From the NCBI GenBank assembly GCA_031382215.1, contig JANMYQ010000348.1:1-20432 (forward strand): DNA of 20,432 nt, read 5' to 3'. A program made the translations under genes and the position numbers. The DNA comes from LGRD01 sp031382215 (GTDB taxonomy: Bacteria > Pseudomonadota > Gammaproteobacteria > Burkholderiales > Burkholderiaceae_C). The notes below the pieces were generated by a model. The model was not told the origin of the DNA and did not search any database. It saw only the letters and a program-made list of their open reading frames with translations. Below, in pieces: positions 7,734 to 15,219 of the stretch. Within the stretch, counting starts at the first letter, position 1; each line of letters begins with the position of its first letter.

Positions 7734-8372
7734 TCAGTGCAAAGGCACGCCGGTCTTGGCCTGCAGTTCTTCCCCGGTCACCCCCGGTGCCATCTCGACC
7801 ACCTTCAGCCCCTGCGGCGTCACGTCCATCACCGCCAGGTCGGTGATGATGCGGTTGACCACGCCCAGCCCGGTCAACGGCAAGGTGCAGGCGGGCAGGA
7901 TCTTCAGGTCGATACTGCCGTCCTTCTTCTTCGCCACGTGCTCCATCAGCACCAGCACGCGCTTCACGCCGGCCACCAGGTCCATCGCGCCGCCCATGCC
8001 TTTGACCATCTTGCCGGGGATCATCCAGTTCGCGAGGTCGCCCTTTTCGCTGACCTGCATCGCGCCCAGGATGCTCAGGTTGATCTTGCCGCCGCGGATC
8101 ATCGCGAACGACTGCTCCGAACCGAAGATGGACGAACCGGCGATGGTGGTGACGGTCTGCTTGCCGGCGTTGATGAGGTCGGCGTCAACCTCGTCTTCGG
8201 TCGGGAACGGGCCGATGCCGAGCATGCCGTTCTCGCTTTGAAGCCAGACCTCGATGTCGCTTCGCACGTGGTTGGCCACCAGCGTCGGCAGGCCGATGCC
8301 CAGGTTGACGTAGAAGCCGTCTTGCAACTCGTGCGCCGCGCGGGCGGCCATTTGATCGTGTGTCCAGGCCAT
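7734..8372 (-). CDS. scoB: 3-oxoacid CoA-transferase, subunit B
   Basis: The beta subunit of the succinyl-CoA:3-oxoacid CoA-transferase family moves CoA from succinyl-CoA to acetoacetate or a related 3-oxoacid. The catalytic glutamate is Glu47 in SENGMLGIGP, which forms the covalent acyl and CoA intermediates. NLGIGLPTLVA, GGKINLSILGAMQV and KMVKGMGGAMDLV are typical subunit B segments. The 212-residue length is normal. The ATG at 8372 has an excellent AAGGAGG box 5 bases upstream; the 15 residues encoded further upstream are not conserved. scoA ends 64 bases upstream. The paralogous 3-oxoadipate transferase PcaJ is the main alternative, but the partner subunit looks more like ScoA. Confidence 0.93.
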   Translation of the reverse strand: MAWTHDQMAARAAHELQDGFYVNLGIGLPTLVANHVRSDIEVWLQSENGMLGIGPFPTEDEVDADLINAGKQTVTTIAGSSIFGSEQSFAMIRGGKINLSILGAMQVSEKGDLANWMIPGKMVKGMGGAMDLVAGVKRVLVLMEHVAKKKDGSIDLKILPACTLPLTGLGVVNRIITDLAVMDVTPQGLKVVEMAPGVTGEELQAKTGVPLH

Positions 8373-8436
8373 GCGGGCCTCCTTCGGAGATGAATGGTGA
8401 GCGGGTGGCTGCGCCACCCTTCAGGGTTGAGTCCGG

Positions 8437-9144
<708 letters not shown>

Positions 9145-9180
9145 CGCCACGTCTCCGGTTTGAATGCAGCCCGCAGCGTA

Positions 9181-9211
9181 CTACGTAAGCCATTAGGTGG
9201 TCGTTACGTAG
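9181..9211. promoter_or_regulatory. Inverted repeat, putative operator between scoA and the thioesterase gene
   Basis: A perfect 8-bp inverted repeat, CTACGTAA (9181-9188) and TTACGTAG (9204-9211), is separated by 15 bases. The half-sites are 23 bases apart, about two helical turns, as expected for a dimer binding one DNA face. It sits in the 89-base gap between the divergent starts. On the plus strand the right arm overlaps TAGAAT (9209-9214), a good -10 match, 20 bases before the thioesterase ATG. The regulator is not known; the PAS-LuxR protein encoded downstream is a candidate by position only. Confidence 0.55.
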
Positions 9212-9233
9212 AATCGCCTAAGGTCGAGCCAGC

Positions 9234-9644
9234 ATGACAGACACCCTCTCACTACAGCAATTCCTGGACCGCGTCGCGGCCGACTTCGTCAAGGGCCTGA
9301 AGCTGCAGGTCACCTCGGTTGCCCCCGGCGAAGTGACGATGCAGATGCCGGTGGCCGACGCACTGGTGCACGGCGGCGGCGTGTTGTGCGGACAGGCGAT
9401 GCTGGCGGCCGCCGACACCGCGATGCTGCTCGCTCTGGTGGCGCAGATGGGCGAGTTCAAGCCGGTGACCACGGTGCAATTGCAGACCAGCTTCCTGCGC
9501 CCGGTGCCACGCGGCACGACCCACGTGACCGTCACCGGCCGCGTGCTGCGCCACGGCAAGACGCTGAGCTACGGCGAGGTCGACATCACCACGCCTGACG
9601 GCAAACTGGCCGCACACGCGACCACCACTTACGCGCTGCTGTGA
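9234..9644 (+). CDS. PaaI-family hotdog thioesterase
   Basis: This single-domain hotdog acyl-CoA thioesterase has 136 residues. The family active-site helix is visible as VHGGGVLCGQAMLAAADTAM, with His46 and Asp61; Asp61 matches the catalytic position of E. coli PaaI. The central strand segment FKPVTTVQLQTSFLRPVPRGT and the closing GKLAAHATTTYAL are typical. It probably hydrolyses short-chain or aromatic acyl-CoA in the cytoplasm, recovering free CoA. Its stop overlaps the GTG start of the PAS-LuxR gene (GTGA), so the two are translated together. It is divergent from scoA across the inverted repeat at 9181-9211, which links it by context to 3-oxoacyl-CoA metabolism. Confidence 0.88.
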   Translation: MTDTLSLQQFLDRVAADFVKGLKLQVTSVAPGEVTMQMPVADALVHGGGVLCGQAMLAAADTAMLLALVAQMGEFKPVTTVQLQTSFLRPVPRGTTHVTVTGRVLRHGKTLSYGEVDITTPDGKLAAHATTTYALL

Positions 9645-10204
9645 ACCCTGCCCCGCTCGACTACCGCGCCGCGTTCGACCTGGCGCCGATCGGGCTGGTG
9701 CTGTCGCGCAACCGGCTGATGGTGGACGTGAACCAGCAACTGGCCGAGATGTTCGGTGTGCAGCGCGACGAGCTGATCGGTCAGAGCTTCGAATTGCTGT
9801 ACCCGACACAAGCCGAATTCGAACGCACCGGCGCGCGCATTGCTGCCAGCCTGGACGACCGTGGCGGCTACGCCGACGAACGTGTGATGAAGCGCGTGGG
9901 CGGCCCGCGCAAGGGCGAGCTGTTCTGGTGCCACGTGTCGGGCCGCGCGCTCGACCCGCGGCTGCCGCACGCGGCCGGCATCTGGAGCTTCGAAGACCTG
10001 TCGTCGCGCCGCCCGGTGGGCGTGGCGCTGACGCCGCGCGAGCGCGAGATCGCGGCGCTGCTGATTCAGGGGCTCACCAGCAAGCAGCTCGGTCGCAAGC
10101 TGCTGATCAGCCCGCGCACCGTCGATGTCTACCGCACCCGGTTGATGCGCAAGTACGGGGCGGCGACGACCACCGAGCTGGTGCAGAAGCTGCTCGCCGC
10201 TTGA
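9641..10204 (+). CDS. PAS domain / LuxR-type HTH transcriptional regulator
   Basis: This is a 187-residue one-component regulator. Residues ~8-118 form a PAS domain: the start FDLAPIGLVLSRNRLMVDVNQQLAEMFG is a typical PAS core, followed by ELIGQSFELLYP and the end strand LFWCHVSGRAL. Residues ~128-185 form a LuxR/FixJ-type HTH: LTPREREIAALLIQGLTSKQLG, then the recognition helix SPRTVDVYRTRLMRKYG. There is no response-regulator receiver, so activity is probably set by a ligand or cofactor in the PAS pocket, not by phosphorylation. The GTG start overlaps the thioesterase stop by four bases, and no ATG gives a better start. By position it may control its own operon and scoAB; that is inference. 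Confidence 0.9.
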   Translation: MNPAPLDYRAAFDLAPIGLVLSRNRLMVDVNQQLAEMFGVQRDELIGQSFELLYPTQAEFERTGARIAASLDDRGGYADERVMKRVGGPRKGELFWCHVSGRALDPRLPHAAGIWSFEDLSSRRPVGVALTPREREIAALLIQGLTSKQLGRKLLISPRTVDVYRTRLMRKYGAATTTELVQKLLAA

Positions 10205-10227
10205 TCAGGTCACCTGATCAGGTCACC
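10202..10227. repeat. 13-bp perfect tandem duplication over two convergent stop codons
   Basis: TGATCAGGTCACC occurs twice in direct succession (10202-10214 and 10215-10227). The first copy contains the stop codon of the PAS-LuxR gene. The second contains, on the other strand, the stop codon of the thioesterase gene. The unit also creates a dyad, TGATCAGG (10202-10209) with CCTGATCA (10213-10220), loop TCA, which could act as a weak bidirectional hairpin. No T-tract follows in either direction. Confidence 0.8.
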
Positions 10228-10637
10228 AACGCGCGCAGCCAATCCGGCAGCGGCACCGACTTCTGCTTCGGGAAGTCGACCCACACGGTCTTCGCGCCGC
10301 CCTCGGCGTAGATCACGCCCGGCGCGTCGGTGCGCTCCAGCGTGATGAAGGTGTTGAAGCTGGACCTTCCAGGGTCAGCCACATAGTGCTTGGCCAGGAT
10401 GTCGCCCGGGTACGCGAACTGCTTAAGGAAATTGCAGAAGGCGTTCACGATCACCGGCCCCTGCCCGGCCGGGTCGGGCGCGCCGCCAGCGCGGTGCAGC
10501 CACTCGATGCGCACGATCTCGCAATAGCGGAAATACAGCGTGTTGTTCACATGGCCCATCGCGTCCATGTCGCCCCAGCGGATCGGGATCACCATCTCCA
10601 GGGTGAGCTTCTTCTTCTCGGGCAGCTCGAATCGCAT
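10218..10637 (-). CDS. YbgC/4-hydroxybenzoyl-CoA-type hotdog thioesterase
   Basis: The 139-residue acyl-CoA thioesterase belongs to the 4HBT branch of the hotdog fold. The active-site loop RWGDMDAMGHVNNTLYFRYCE carries the catalytic aspartate, most likely Asp25, followed by the conserved GHVNN. FLKQFAYPGDILAKHYV and YAEGGAKTVWVDF are later family segments. The ATG at 10637 gives the normal N-terminus (MRFELPEKKKL). The longer open frame upstream is a shadow of yceH. It begins 8 bases after the yceH stop and has no visible ribosome-binding site, which suggests coupled translation as the last gene of the SDR-yceH-thioesterase group. The acyl substrate cannot be read from sequence. Confidence 0.9.
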   Translation of the reverse strand: MRFELPEKKKLTLEMVIPIRWGDMDAMGHVNNTLYFRYCEIVRIEWLHRAGGAPDPAGQGPVIVNAFCNFLKQFAYPGDILAKHYVADPGRSSFNTFITLERTDAPGVIYAEGGAKTVWVDFPKQKSVPLPDWLRALVT

Positions 10638-10645
10638 GCGGTCGG

Positions 10646-11317
10646 TCAGCGTTGCACGCCGAGTTCGGAGTAGAGCCGCTCCACCAGCGCCCGCAACTCG
10701 TTCACTTCGCCTTGCAGCGCCCCCTGGTGCGCCTTCAGCGCCGCGAGTTCGCTGGCCGCGACGAAGTCCTCGCTCTGCGCCGACCCCGAGAACGCGAACG
10801 CCGCCGCATCGACCGGCCCGCACAACAACTGCGCCCAGCGCGGCTCGCGCGACCCTGGCGCACGGGCCAGCTTCAGCACCAGCGGGCCGCCCTTCTCTTC
10901 GCTGCGCGCCGCCAGTTCGTCGAGAAAGGCCTCGACCGACGACAGATCGGCAAAGCGGTGCAGCCGGTCGCTGTTGGCACGCAGTTCGCTGACGGTCTGC
11001 GGCCCGCGCAGCATCAGCACGGCCAGCAGCGCGACCGATTGCGAGGGCAGCGCCAGTGCCCGCCCCAGGTTGTGTTCGTAGCGGGCAACGCGCGAGCCGC
11101 TCGACTCGAACACCAGGTGCAGCGTCTTCAGCGCATCGATCGTCACCTGCACTTCAGAGTCGGTCGCGTTAAGCACCGGGTCGCGCGCGGTCTTCTGATT
11201 GCAGCCCATCGTCAGCGCGTTCAGCGACAGCGGGTAGCTGTCGGGCACGGTGTGGGCTTTCTCGATCAGCACGCCCAGCACGCGGGCCTCCAGCAGCGAG
11301 AGCGGACGCAGGGTCAT
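10646..11317 (-). CDS. yceH: YceH family protein (DUF480/UPF0502)
   Basis: The 223-residue protein is a clear YceH homologue. Established features of the family are two tandem winged-helix domains and no known biochemical role. Visible segments are LSLLEARVLGVLIEKAHTVPDSYPLS, the highly conserved GCNQKTARDPV, LMLRGPQTVSELR in the second winged helix, and LARAPGSREPRWAQL. The C-terminal ~30 residues (ELAALKAHQGALQGEVNELRALVERL) form a likely coiled coil, which is normal for the family and suggests a dimer. It begins 12 bases after the SDR stop and precedes the thioesterase by 8 bases, so the three genes probably form one operon. Whether it binds DNA is not shown by the sequence. Confidence 0.93.
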   Translation of the reverse strand: MTLRPLSLLEARVLGVLIEKAHTVPDSYPLSLNALTMGCNQKTARDPVLNATDSEVQVTIDALKTLHLVFESSGSRVARYEHNLGRALALPSQSVALLAVLMLRGPQTVSELRANSDRLHRFADLSSVEAFLDELAARSEEKGGPLVLKLARAPGSREPRWAQLLCGPVDAAAFAFSGSAQSEDFVAASELAALKAHQGALQGEVNELRALVERLYSELGVQR

Positions 11318-11329
11318 CGCTGCAGCGGC

Positions 11330-12112
11330 TCAGATCGCAAAACCATCGTCGGCCTGAATTACCGCGCCGTTGATGAAGTGGCTCTCGTTGGCCACCAGCA
11401 TCATCAGCGTCGAGTCCAGGTCTTGCGGCTTGCCGATGCGCTTGCGCGGCAACATGTCGATCAGGCGCTTGCCGGCGTCGGTTTTCCAGTGCTGGTGGTT
11501 GATCTCGGTGTCGATGTAGCCCGGGCACAGCGCGTTGACATTGATGCCGAACTTGCCCCACTCCAGCGCCATCGCGCGGGTCATGTGGATCACCGCCGCT
11601 TTGCTCATGCTGTACACGCCGATCTGCGACAGCACGCGCATGCCGGCCATCGACGCGATTTTGACGATGCGCCCTCCCGTGAAGGTGCCCGGCGCCGAAC
11701 CCTTGGCGCGCGCCAGCATGCGCTTGCCTACCTCTTGCGCGACGAAGAAGGCGCCCTTGGTGTTGGTGTCGAAGACGAAGTCGTAGTCGTCCTCGGTCAC
11801 GTCGACGAGCTTCTGCGTGGTGCTGACGCCGGAGTTGTTGACCAGGATGTCGATCGTGCCGACCTCGGTCTCGGCGTGCGCCACAGCGGCCTTGATGCTG
11901 TCGTGGTCGGTCACGTCGAGCCGCACCACGTGGGCGTCGCCGCCACCGGCCTCGATCTCGGCGTGCAAGGTCTTCAGCCTCTCGACGCGCCGGCCGGCCA
12001 GCACCACCGCGGCGCCGGCCTTGGCCAGCGTCTTGGCGAATTGCTCGCCCAGGCCGCTGGACGCGCCGGTGACCAGGGCCACGCGGCCCGACAGATCGAT
12101 GTTGTAGCTCAT
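11330..12112 (-). CDS. SDR family NAD(P)-dependent oxidoreductase
   Basis: This classical short-chain dehydrogenase has 260 residues. The cofactor motif TGASSGLG is at 15-22. Asp66 in RLDVTD contacts the adenine. The usual NNAG is NNSG here (92-95). The catalytic tetrad is Asn117, Ser154, Tyr167 and Lys171 (YSMSK). The A-G-R-R segment after the second strand (39-42) suggests NADP(H) preference, an inference. NALCPGYIDTEIN and the terminal NGAVIQADDGF are typical of the 3-oxoacyl or 3-hydroxyacyl-CoA/ACP reductase branch. The ATG at 12112 has a GAGGAG box about 7 bases upstream. It leads the minus-strand operon with yceH and a thioesterase, so an acyl substrate is plausible but unproven. Confidence 0.92.
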   Translation of the reverse strand: MSYNIDLSGRVALVTGASSGLGEQFAKTLAKAGAAVVLAGRRVERLKTLHAEIEAGGGDAHVVRLDVTDHDSIKAAVAHAETEVGTIDILVNNSGVSTTQKLVDVTEDDYDFVFDTNTKGAFFVAQEVGKRMLARAKGSAPGTFTGGRIVKIASMAGMRVLSQIGVYSMSKAAVIHMTRAMALEWGKFGINVNALCPGYIDTEINHQHWKTDAGKRLIDMLPRKRIGKPQDLDSTLMMLVANESHFINGAVIQADDGFAI

Positions 12113-12196
12113 GAATTCGCTCCTCTTGATTCTTTGGTGGCAGGCCGCGGCGACTGCCGCAAGACCCTCGTGCACCGGCTGGGCCGGCCATGCGGC

Positions 12197-12202
12197 AAGA
12201 TA
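12197..12202 (-). promoter_or_regulatory. Candidate extended -10 box for the SDR operon
   Basis: In the 216-base divergent gap 12113-12328 the minus strand reads TGCTATCTT, an extended -10 arrangement (TGn plus TATCTT). A transcript from here would have a leader of about 75-80 bases. I see no good -35 box. I found no clear promoter for the plus-strand OYE gene in the same gap, and nothing else recognisable in it. Confidence 0.3.
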
Positions 12203-12328
12203 GCACGACGCACGCGCGGTACCCGAACCAGGGCGCCGCCGCGCGCGTGGCCTCGATCACGCACCTGGCCACGCGCCTGAGCACGTGCTGCCCTTCCCTC
12301 GTCAACCCGCAGAAAGCCCCGCCCCACC

Positions 12329-13456
12329 ATGACCGCTGCGCTCTTCCAGCCCTTGCAACTTCGCCAGCTCACGCTGGCCAACCGGGTCGTCGTATCGCCG
12401 ATGTGCCAGTACTCCGCCGACCGTGGCAGCGCGACCGACTGGCACGTGATGCACCTCGGCAGCATGACGCAGAGCGCCGCCGGGCTGGTGCTGATCGAGG
12501 CTACCGCGGTCGCCGAAGACGGCCGCATCACGCCGGGTTGCCTGGGCTTGTGGAACGACGCCAACGAAGCGGCGCTGAAGCGCGTGCTGGATGCGATCCG
12601 GCCGCATGCCAACACGCCCATCGGCATCCAGCTGGCGCACGCCGGGCGCAAGGCTTCCAGCGCGGCACCGTGGAATGGCGGCATGCTGATCGCGCCAGAG
12701 AACGGCGGCTGGGTCGGCTCGGCGCCGTCGGCGTTGCCGCACCGGCCGGAAGAGAGCGCACCGCGTGTGATGTCCGCAGCCGACATCGACGAAGTGGTCA
12801 CGCAATTTGCCGCCGCCACCGTGCGTGCCGAGCGGCTCGGGCTGGACGCGATCGAGCTGCACTGCGCGCACGGCTACCTGCTGCACGAGTTCATGTCGCC
12901 GGTGTCCAACCAGCGCACCGACGCTTATGGCGGCTCGCTCGAGAACCGCATGCGCCTGCCGCTGGCGGTGTTCGACGCGGTGCGCAAGGCCTGGCCGGCG
13001 CACAAGCCGCTGGGCGTGCGTGTGTCCTCCAGCGACTGGCTGGAGCACACCGGGCGCGACAGCTGGACCCTGCCGCAGACCTTGCGCCTGGCAAACGAAC
13101 TGAAGGCGCGCGGTTGCGACTGGATCGACGCGTCCTCGGGCGGCATCTCGGGCGAACAGAAGATCACGCTCGGCCCGGCCTACCAGGCGCACTTTGCGCA
13201 GGCGGTCCGCGAGGCGACCGGCCTGCCGAGCATCGCCGTCGGGCTGATCACCGAGCCGCGCCTGGCCGAGGACATCGTCGCCAGCGGGCGCGCCGACATG
13301 GTGGCCATCGGGCGCGGCATGTTGTGGAACCCGCGCTGGGTCTGGCACGCCGCGGCCGAGCTGGGCGGCGAGATTGCACCACCCCCGCAGTACGGTCGCG
13401 CCGCCCCGCGCGAGCACGCCAAACTGTTCGCCAAGGTGCCGTTCGGCATGCGCTGA
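12329..13456 (+). CDS. NADH:flavin oxidoreductase, old yellow enzyme family (YqjM-type)
   Basis: This 375-residue FMN-dependent ene-reductase probably reduces activated C=C bonds using NAD(P)H. It belongs to the thermophilic-like (class III) branch: SPMCQYSA places Cys26 and Tyr28 at the same positions as in Bacillus YqjM. QLAHAGRKAS, the substrate-binding pair in ELHCAHGYLLHEFMSP (H-x2-H), SNQRTDAYGGSLENRMR and the phosphate-binding VAIGRGML are all present. The ATG at 12329 fits the family N-terminus, although only weak ribosome-binding sequence is seen. It is divergent from the SDR gene and 75 bases upstream of the ETF-QO gene, with its own hairpin and a new promoter between, so it is probably a separate transcript. 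The physiological substrate is unknown. Confidence 0.93.
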   Translation: MTAALFQPLQLRQLTLANRVVVSPMCQYSADRGSATDWHVMHLGSMTQSAAGLVLIEATAVAEDGRITPGCLGLWNDANEAALKRVLDAIRPHANTPIGIQLAHAGRKASSAAPWNGGMLIAPENGGWVGSAPSALPHRPEESAPRVMSAADIDEVVTQFAAATVRAERLGLDAIELHCAHGYLLHEFMSPVSNQRTDAYGGSLENRMRLPLAVFDAVRKAWPAHKPLGVRVSSSDWLEHTGRDSWTLPQTLRLANELKARGCDWIDASSGGISGEQKITLGPAYQAHFAQAVREATGLPSIAVGLITEPRLAEDIVASGRADMVAIGRGMLWNPRWVWHAAAELGGEIAPPPQYGRAAPREHAKLFAKVPFGMR

Positions 13457-13457
13457 C

Positions 13458-13473
13458 ACGCGCGAAAGCGCGT
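13458..13473 (+). terminator. GAAA-capped hairpin after the OYE gene
   Basis: ACGCGC (13458-13463) and GCGCGT (13468-13473) form a perfect 6-bp stem closed by a GAAA tetraloop of the GNRA class. It starts one base after the OYE stop and is followed by ACTTTCG, a poor T-tract. It may be a weak terminator or a 3'-end stabiliser. Confidence 0.45.
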
Positions 13474-13495
13474 ACTTTCGAGCAGGGGTGCTCGA

Positions 13496-13501
13496 TACAA
13501 T
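13496..13501 (+). promoter_or_regulatory. Candidate -10 box of the ETF-QO gene
   Basis: TACAAT matches five of six bases of the sigma-70 -10 consensus and lies 30 bases before the ETF-QO ATG, giving a leader of about 23 bases. The region 17 bases upstream (TACTTT) is a poor -35 box. Confidence 0.4.
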
Positions 13502-13531
13502 CCGGCGTCCCCACGCCCCCCGGAACTGCCC

Positions 13532-15217
13532 ATGAGCCCCGACGCCATCCTCGAAAAATACGGCCCGCGCGAGGCCATGGAGTACGACGTGGTGGTGGTC
13601 GGCGCCGGCCCGGGCGGGCTGGCCACCGCCATCCACCTGAAGCAGATGGCCGCCGAGCAGGGCAAGGAAATCTCGGTGGTCGTGCTCGAGAAGGGCTCCG
13701 AACCCGGCGCGCACATTTTGAGCGGTGCGATCATGGACCCGCGCGGCCTGAACGAGCTGTTCCCGAACTGGAAGGAGCTCGGCGCGCCATTGAACCAGGA
13801 GGTGACCTCAGACCGCTTCCTGTTCTTGAGCGAAGCCGGTGCGCAGAGCACGCCGCAGTTCTTCATGCCCGACTGCTTCAAGAACCACGGCAACTACATC
13901 GTCAGCCTGGGCAACGTGGTGCGCTGGATGGCCACGCAGGCCGAAGCGCTGGGCGTGGAGATCTTCCCCGGCTTCGCGGCCGCCGAGGTGCTTTACAACG
14001 CCGACGGTTCGGTCAAGGGCGTGGCCACCGGCAACATGGGGGTCGGCAAGGACGGCGAGCCGCACGACGGCTTTCAGCTCGGCATGGAGCTGCATGCGCG
14101 CTACACGATCTTTGCCGAAGGTTCACGCGGCCACCTGGGCAAACAGTTGATCAGCCGCTTCAAGCTCGACGACGGACGAGACCCGCAAAGTTACGGCATC
14201 GGCCTGAAGGAGCTGTGGGAAATCGAGCCGGGCAAGCACCAGCCCGGCCTGGTAGTGCACACCGCCGGCTGGCCGCTCGACACATCGACCTACGGCGGTT
14301 CGTTCCTGTACCACCTGGACAACCACCAGGTCGCACTCGGCTTTGTGGTCGGGCTCGACTACAGCAACCCGTGGCTCAGCCCGTTCGAGGAGTTCCAGCG
14401 CTGGAAGCTGCACCCCGAGATACGCCAATTCCTCGAAGGCGGCAAGCGCATCGGCTACGGCGCACGCGCCATCACTGCCGGCGGCATCTTGAGCCTGCCC
14501 AAGACGGTGTTCCCCGGCGGTGCGCTGATCGGCTGCGAGGCGGGCTACCTGAACGCCAGCCGCATCAAGGGCAGCCATGCGGCCATCAAGACCGGCATGC
14601 TCGCAGCCGTTGCCGCGTTCGACGCGGTGACCAACGGCCGCCAGCACGACGAGTTGAAGGCCTACCCGATCGCATTCCGCAACAGCTGGCTGTTCGAAGA
14701 ACTCGACAAGGCGCGCAACTTCAAACAGTGGTTCAAGAAGGGCTTCGTGGTGGCCACCTTGATGAACGGCATCGAGCAGTGGCTGCTGCCCAAGCTCGGC
14801 TTCAAGGCGCCGCCGTGGACCCTGCACCGCACACAGCCCGACCACGTATCCCTGAAGCCGGCCGCCGACTGCCCGCAGATCAGCTACCCCAAGCCCGACG
14901 GCAAGCTCAGCTTCGACCGTTTGAGCAGCGTGTTCATCAGCAACACCAACCACGAAGAACAGCAGCCGGCGCACCTGACCTTGAAGGACGCGGCGGTGCC
15001 GGTGGGTGTGAACCTGGCGACCTACGCGGGGCCGGAATGCCGATACTGCCCGGCCGGCGTGTACGAGTTCGTCAAGAACGCCGATGGCAGCGACCGGCTG
15101 CAGATCAACGCGCAGAACTGCGTGCACTGCAAGACCTGCGACATCAAGGACCCGACGCAGAACATCGTGTGGGTCACGCCCGAGGGTGGGGGCGGGCCGA
15201 ACTACAGCGGCATGTAG
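13532..15217 (+). CDS. Electron transfer flavoprotein-ubiquinone oxidoreductase (ETF-QO)
   Basis: ETF-QO takes electrons from reduced electron-transfer flavoprotein, fed by acyl-CoA and other dehydrogenases, and reduces ubiquinone at the inner membrane. The 561-residue protein starts with the long betaproteobacterial N-terminus (ILEKYGPREAMEYDVVVVGAGPGG), which includes the FAD motif GAGPGG. The C-terminus holds the [4Fe-4S] ligands: C503-x2-C506 in ECRYCPAGVYEF and C530-x2-C533-x2-C536 in CVHCKTC. By comparison with the human enzyme, Cys506, 530, 533 and 536 are the likely ligands. The ending PEGGGGPNYSGM is highly conserved. The ATG at 13532 is chosen because it restores the full family N-terminus. 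No etfAB genes are adjacent. The position among acyl-CoA genes fits a role in beta-oxidation. Confidence 0.97.
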   Translation: MSPDAILEKYGPREAMEYDVVVVGAGPGGLATAIHLKQMAAEQGKEISVVVLEKGSEPGAHILSGAIMDPRGLNELFPNWKELGAPLNQEVTSDRFLFLSEAGAQSTPQFFMPDCFKNHGNYIVSLGNVVRWMATQAEALGVEIFPGFAAAEVLYNADGSVKGVATGNMGVGKDGEPHDGFQLGMELHARYTIFAEGSRGHLGKQLISRFKLDDGRDPQSYGIGLKELWEIEPGKHQPGLVVHTAGWPLDTSTYGGSFLYHLDNHQVALGFVVGLDYSNPWLSPFEEFQRWKLHPEIRQFLEGGKRIGYGARAITAGGILSLPKTVFPGGALIGCEAGYLNASRIKGSHAAIKTGMLAAVAAFDAVTNGRQHDELKAYPIAFRNSWLFEELDKARNFKQWFKKGFVVATLMNGIEQWLLPKLGFKAPPWTLHRTQPDHVSLKPAADCPQISYPKPDGKLSFDRLSSVFISNTNHEEQQPAHLTLKDAAVPVGVNLATYAGPECRYCPAGVYEFVKNADGSDRLQINAQNCVHCKTCDIKDPTQNIVWVTPEGGGGPNYSGM

Positions 15218-15219
15218 AA

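Noticed and set aside
6679..8241. Long plus-strand open frame (520 codons) antisense to the Rieske and scoB genes
   Set aside because: It crosses two real genes and their gap, has no domain, and shows the usual antisense composition.
12302..13714. Minus-strand open frame (470 codons) opposite the OYE gene
   Set aside because: It has no motif, lies opposite a well-supported gene, and crosses the promoter region of ETF-QO.
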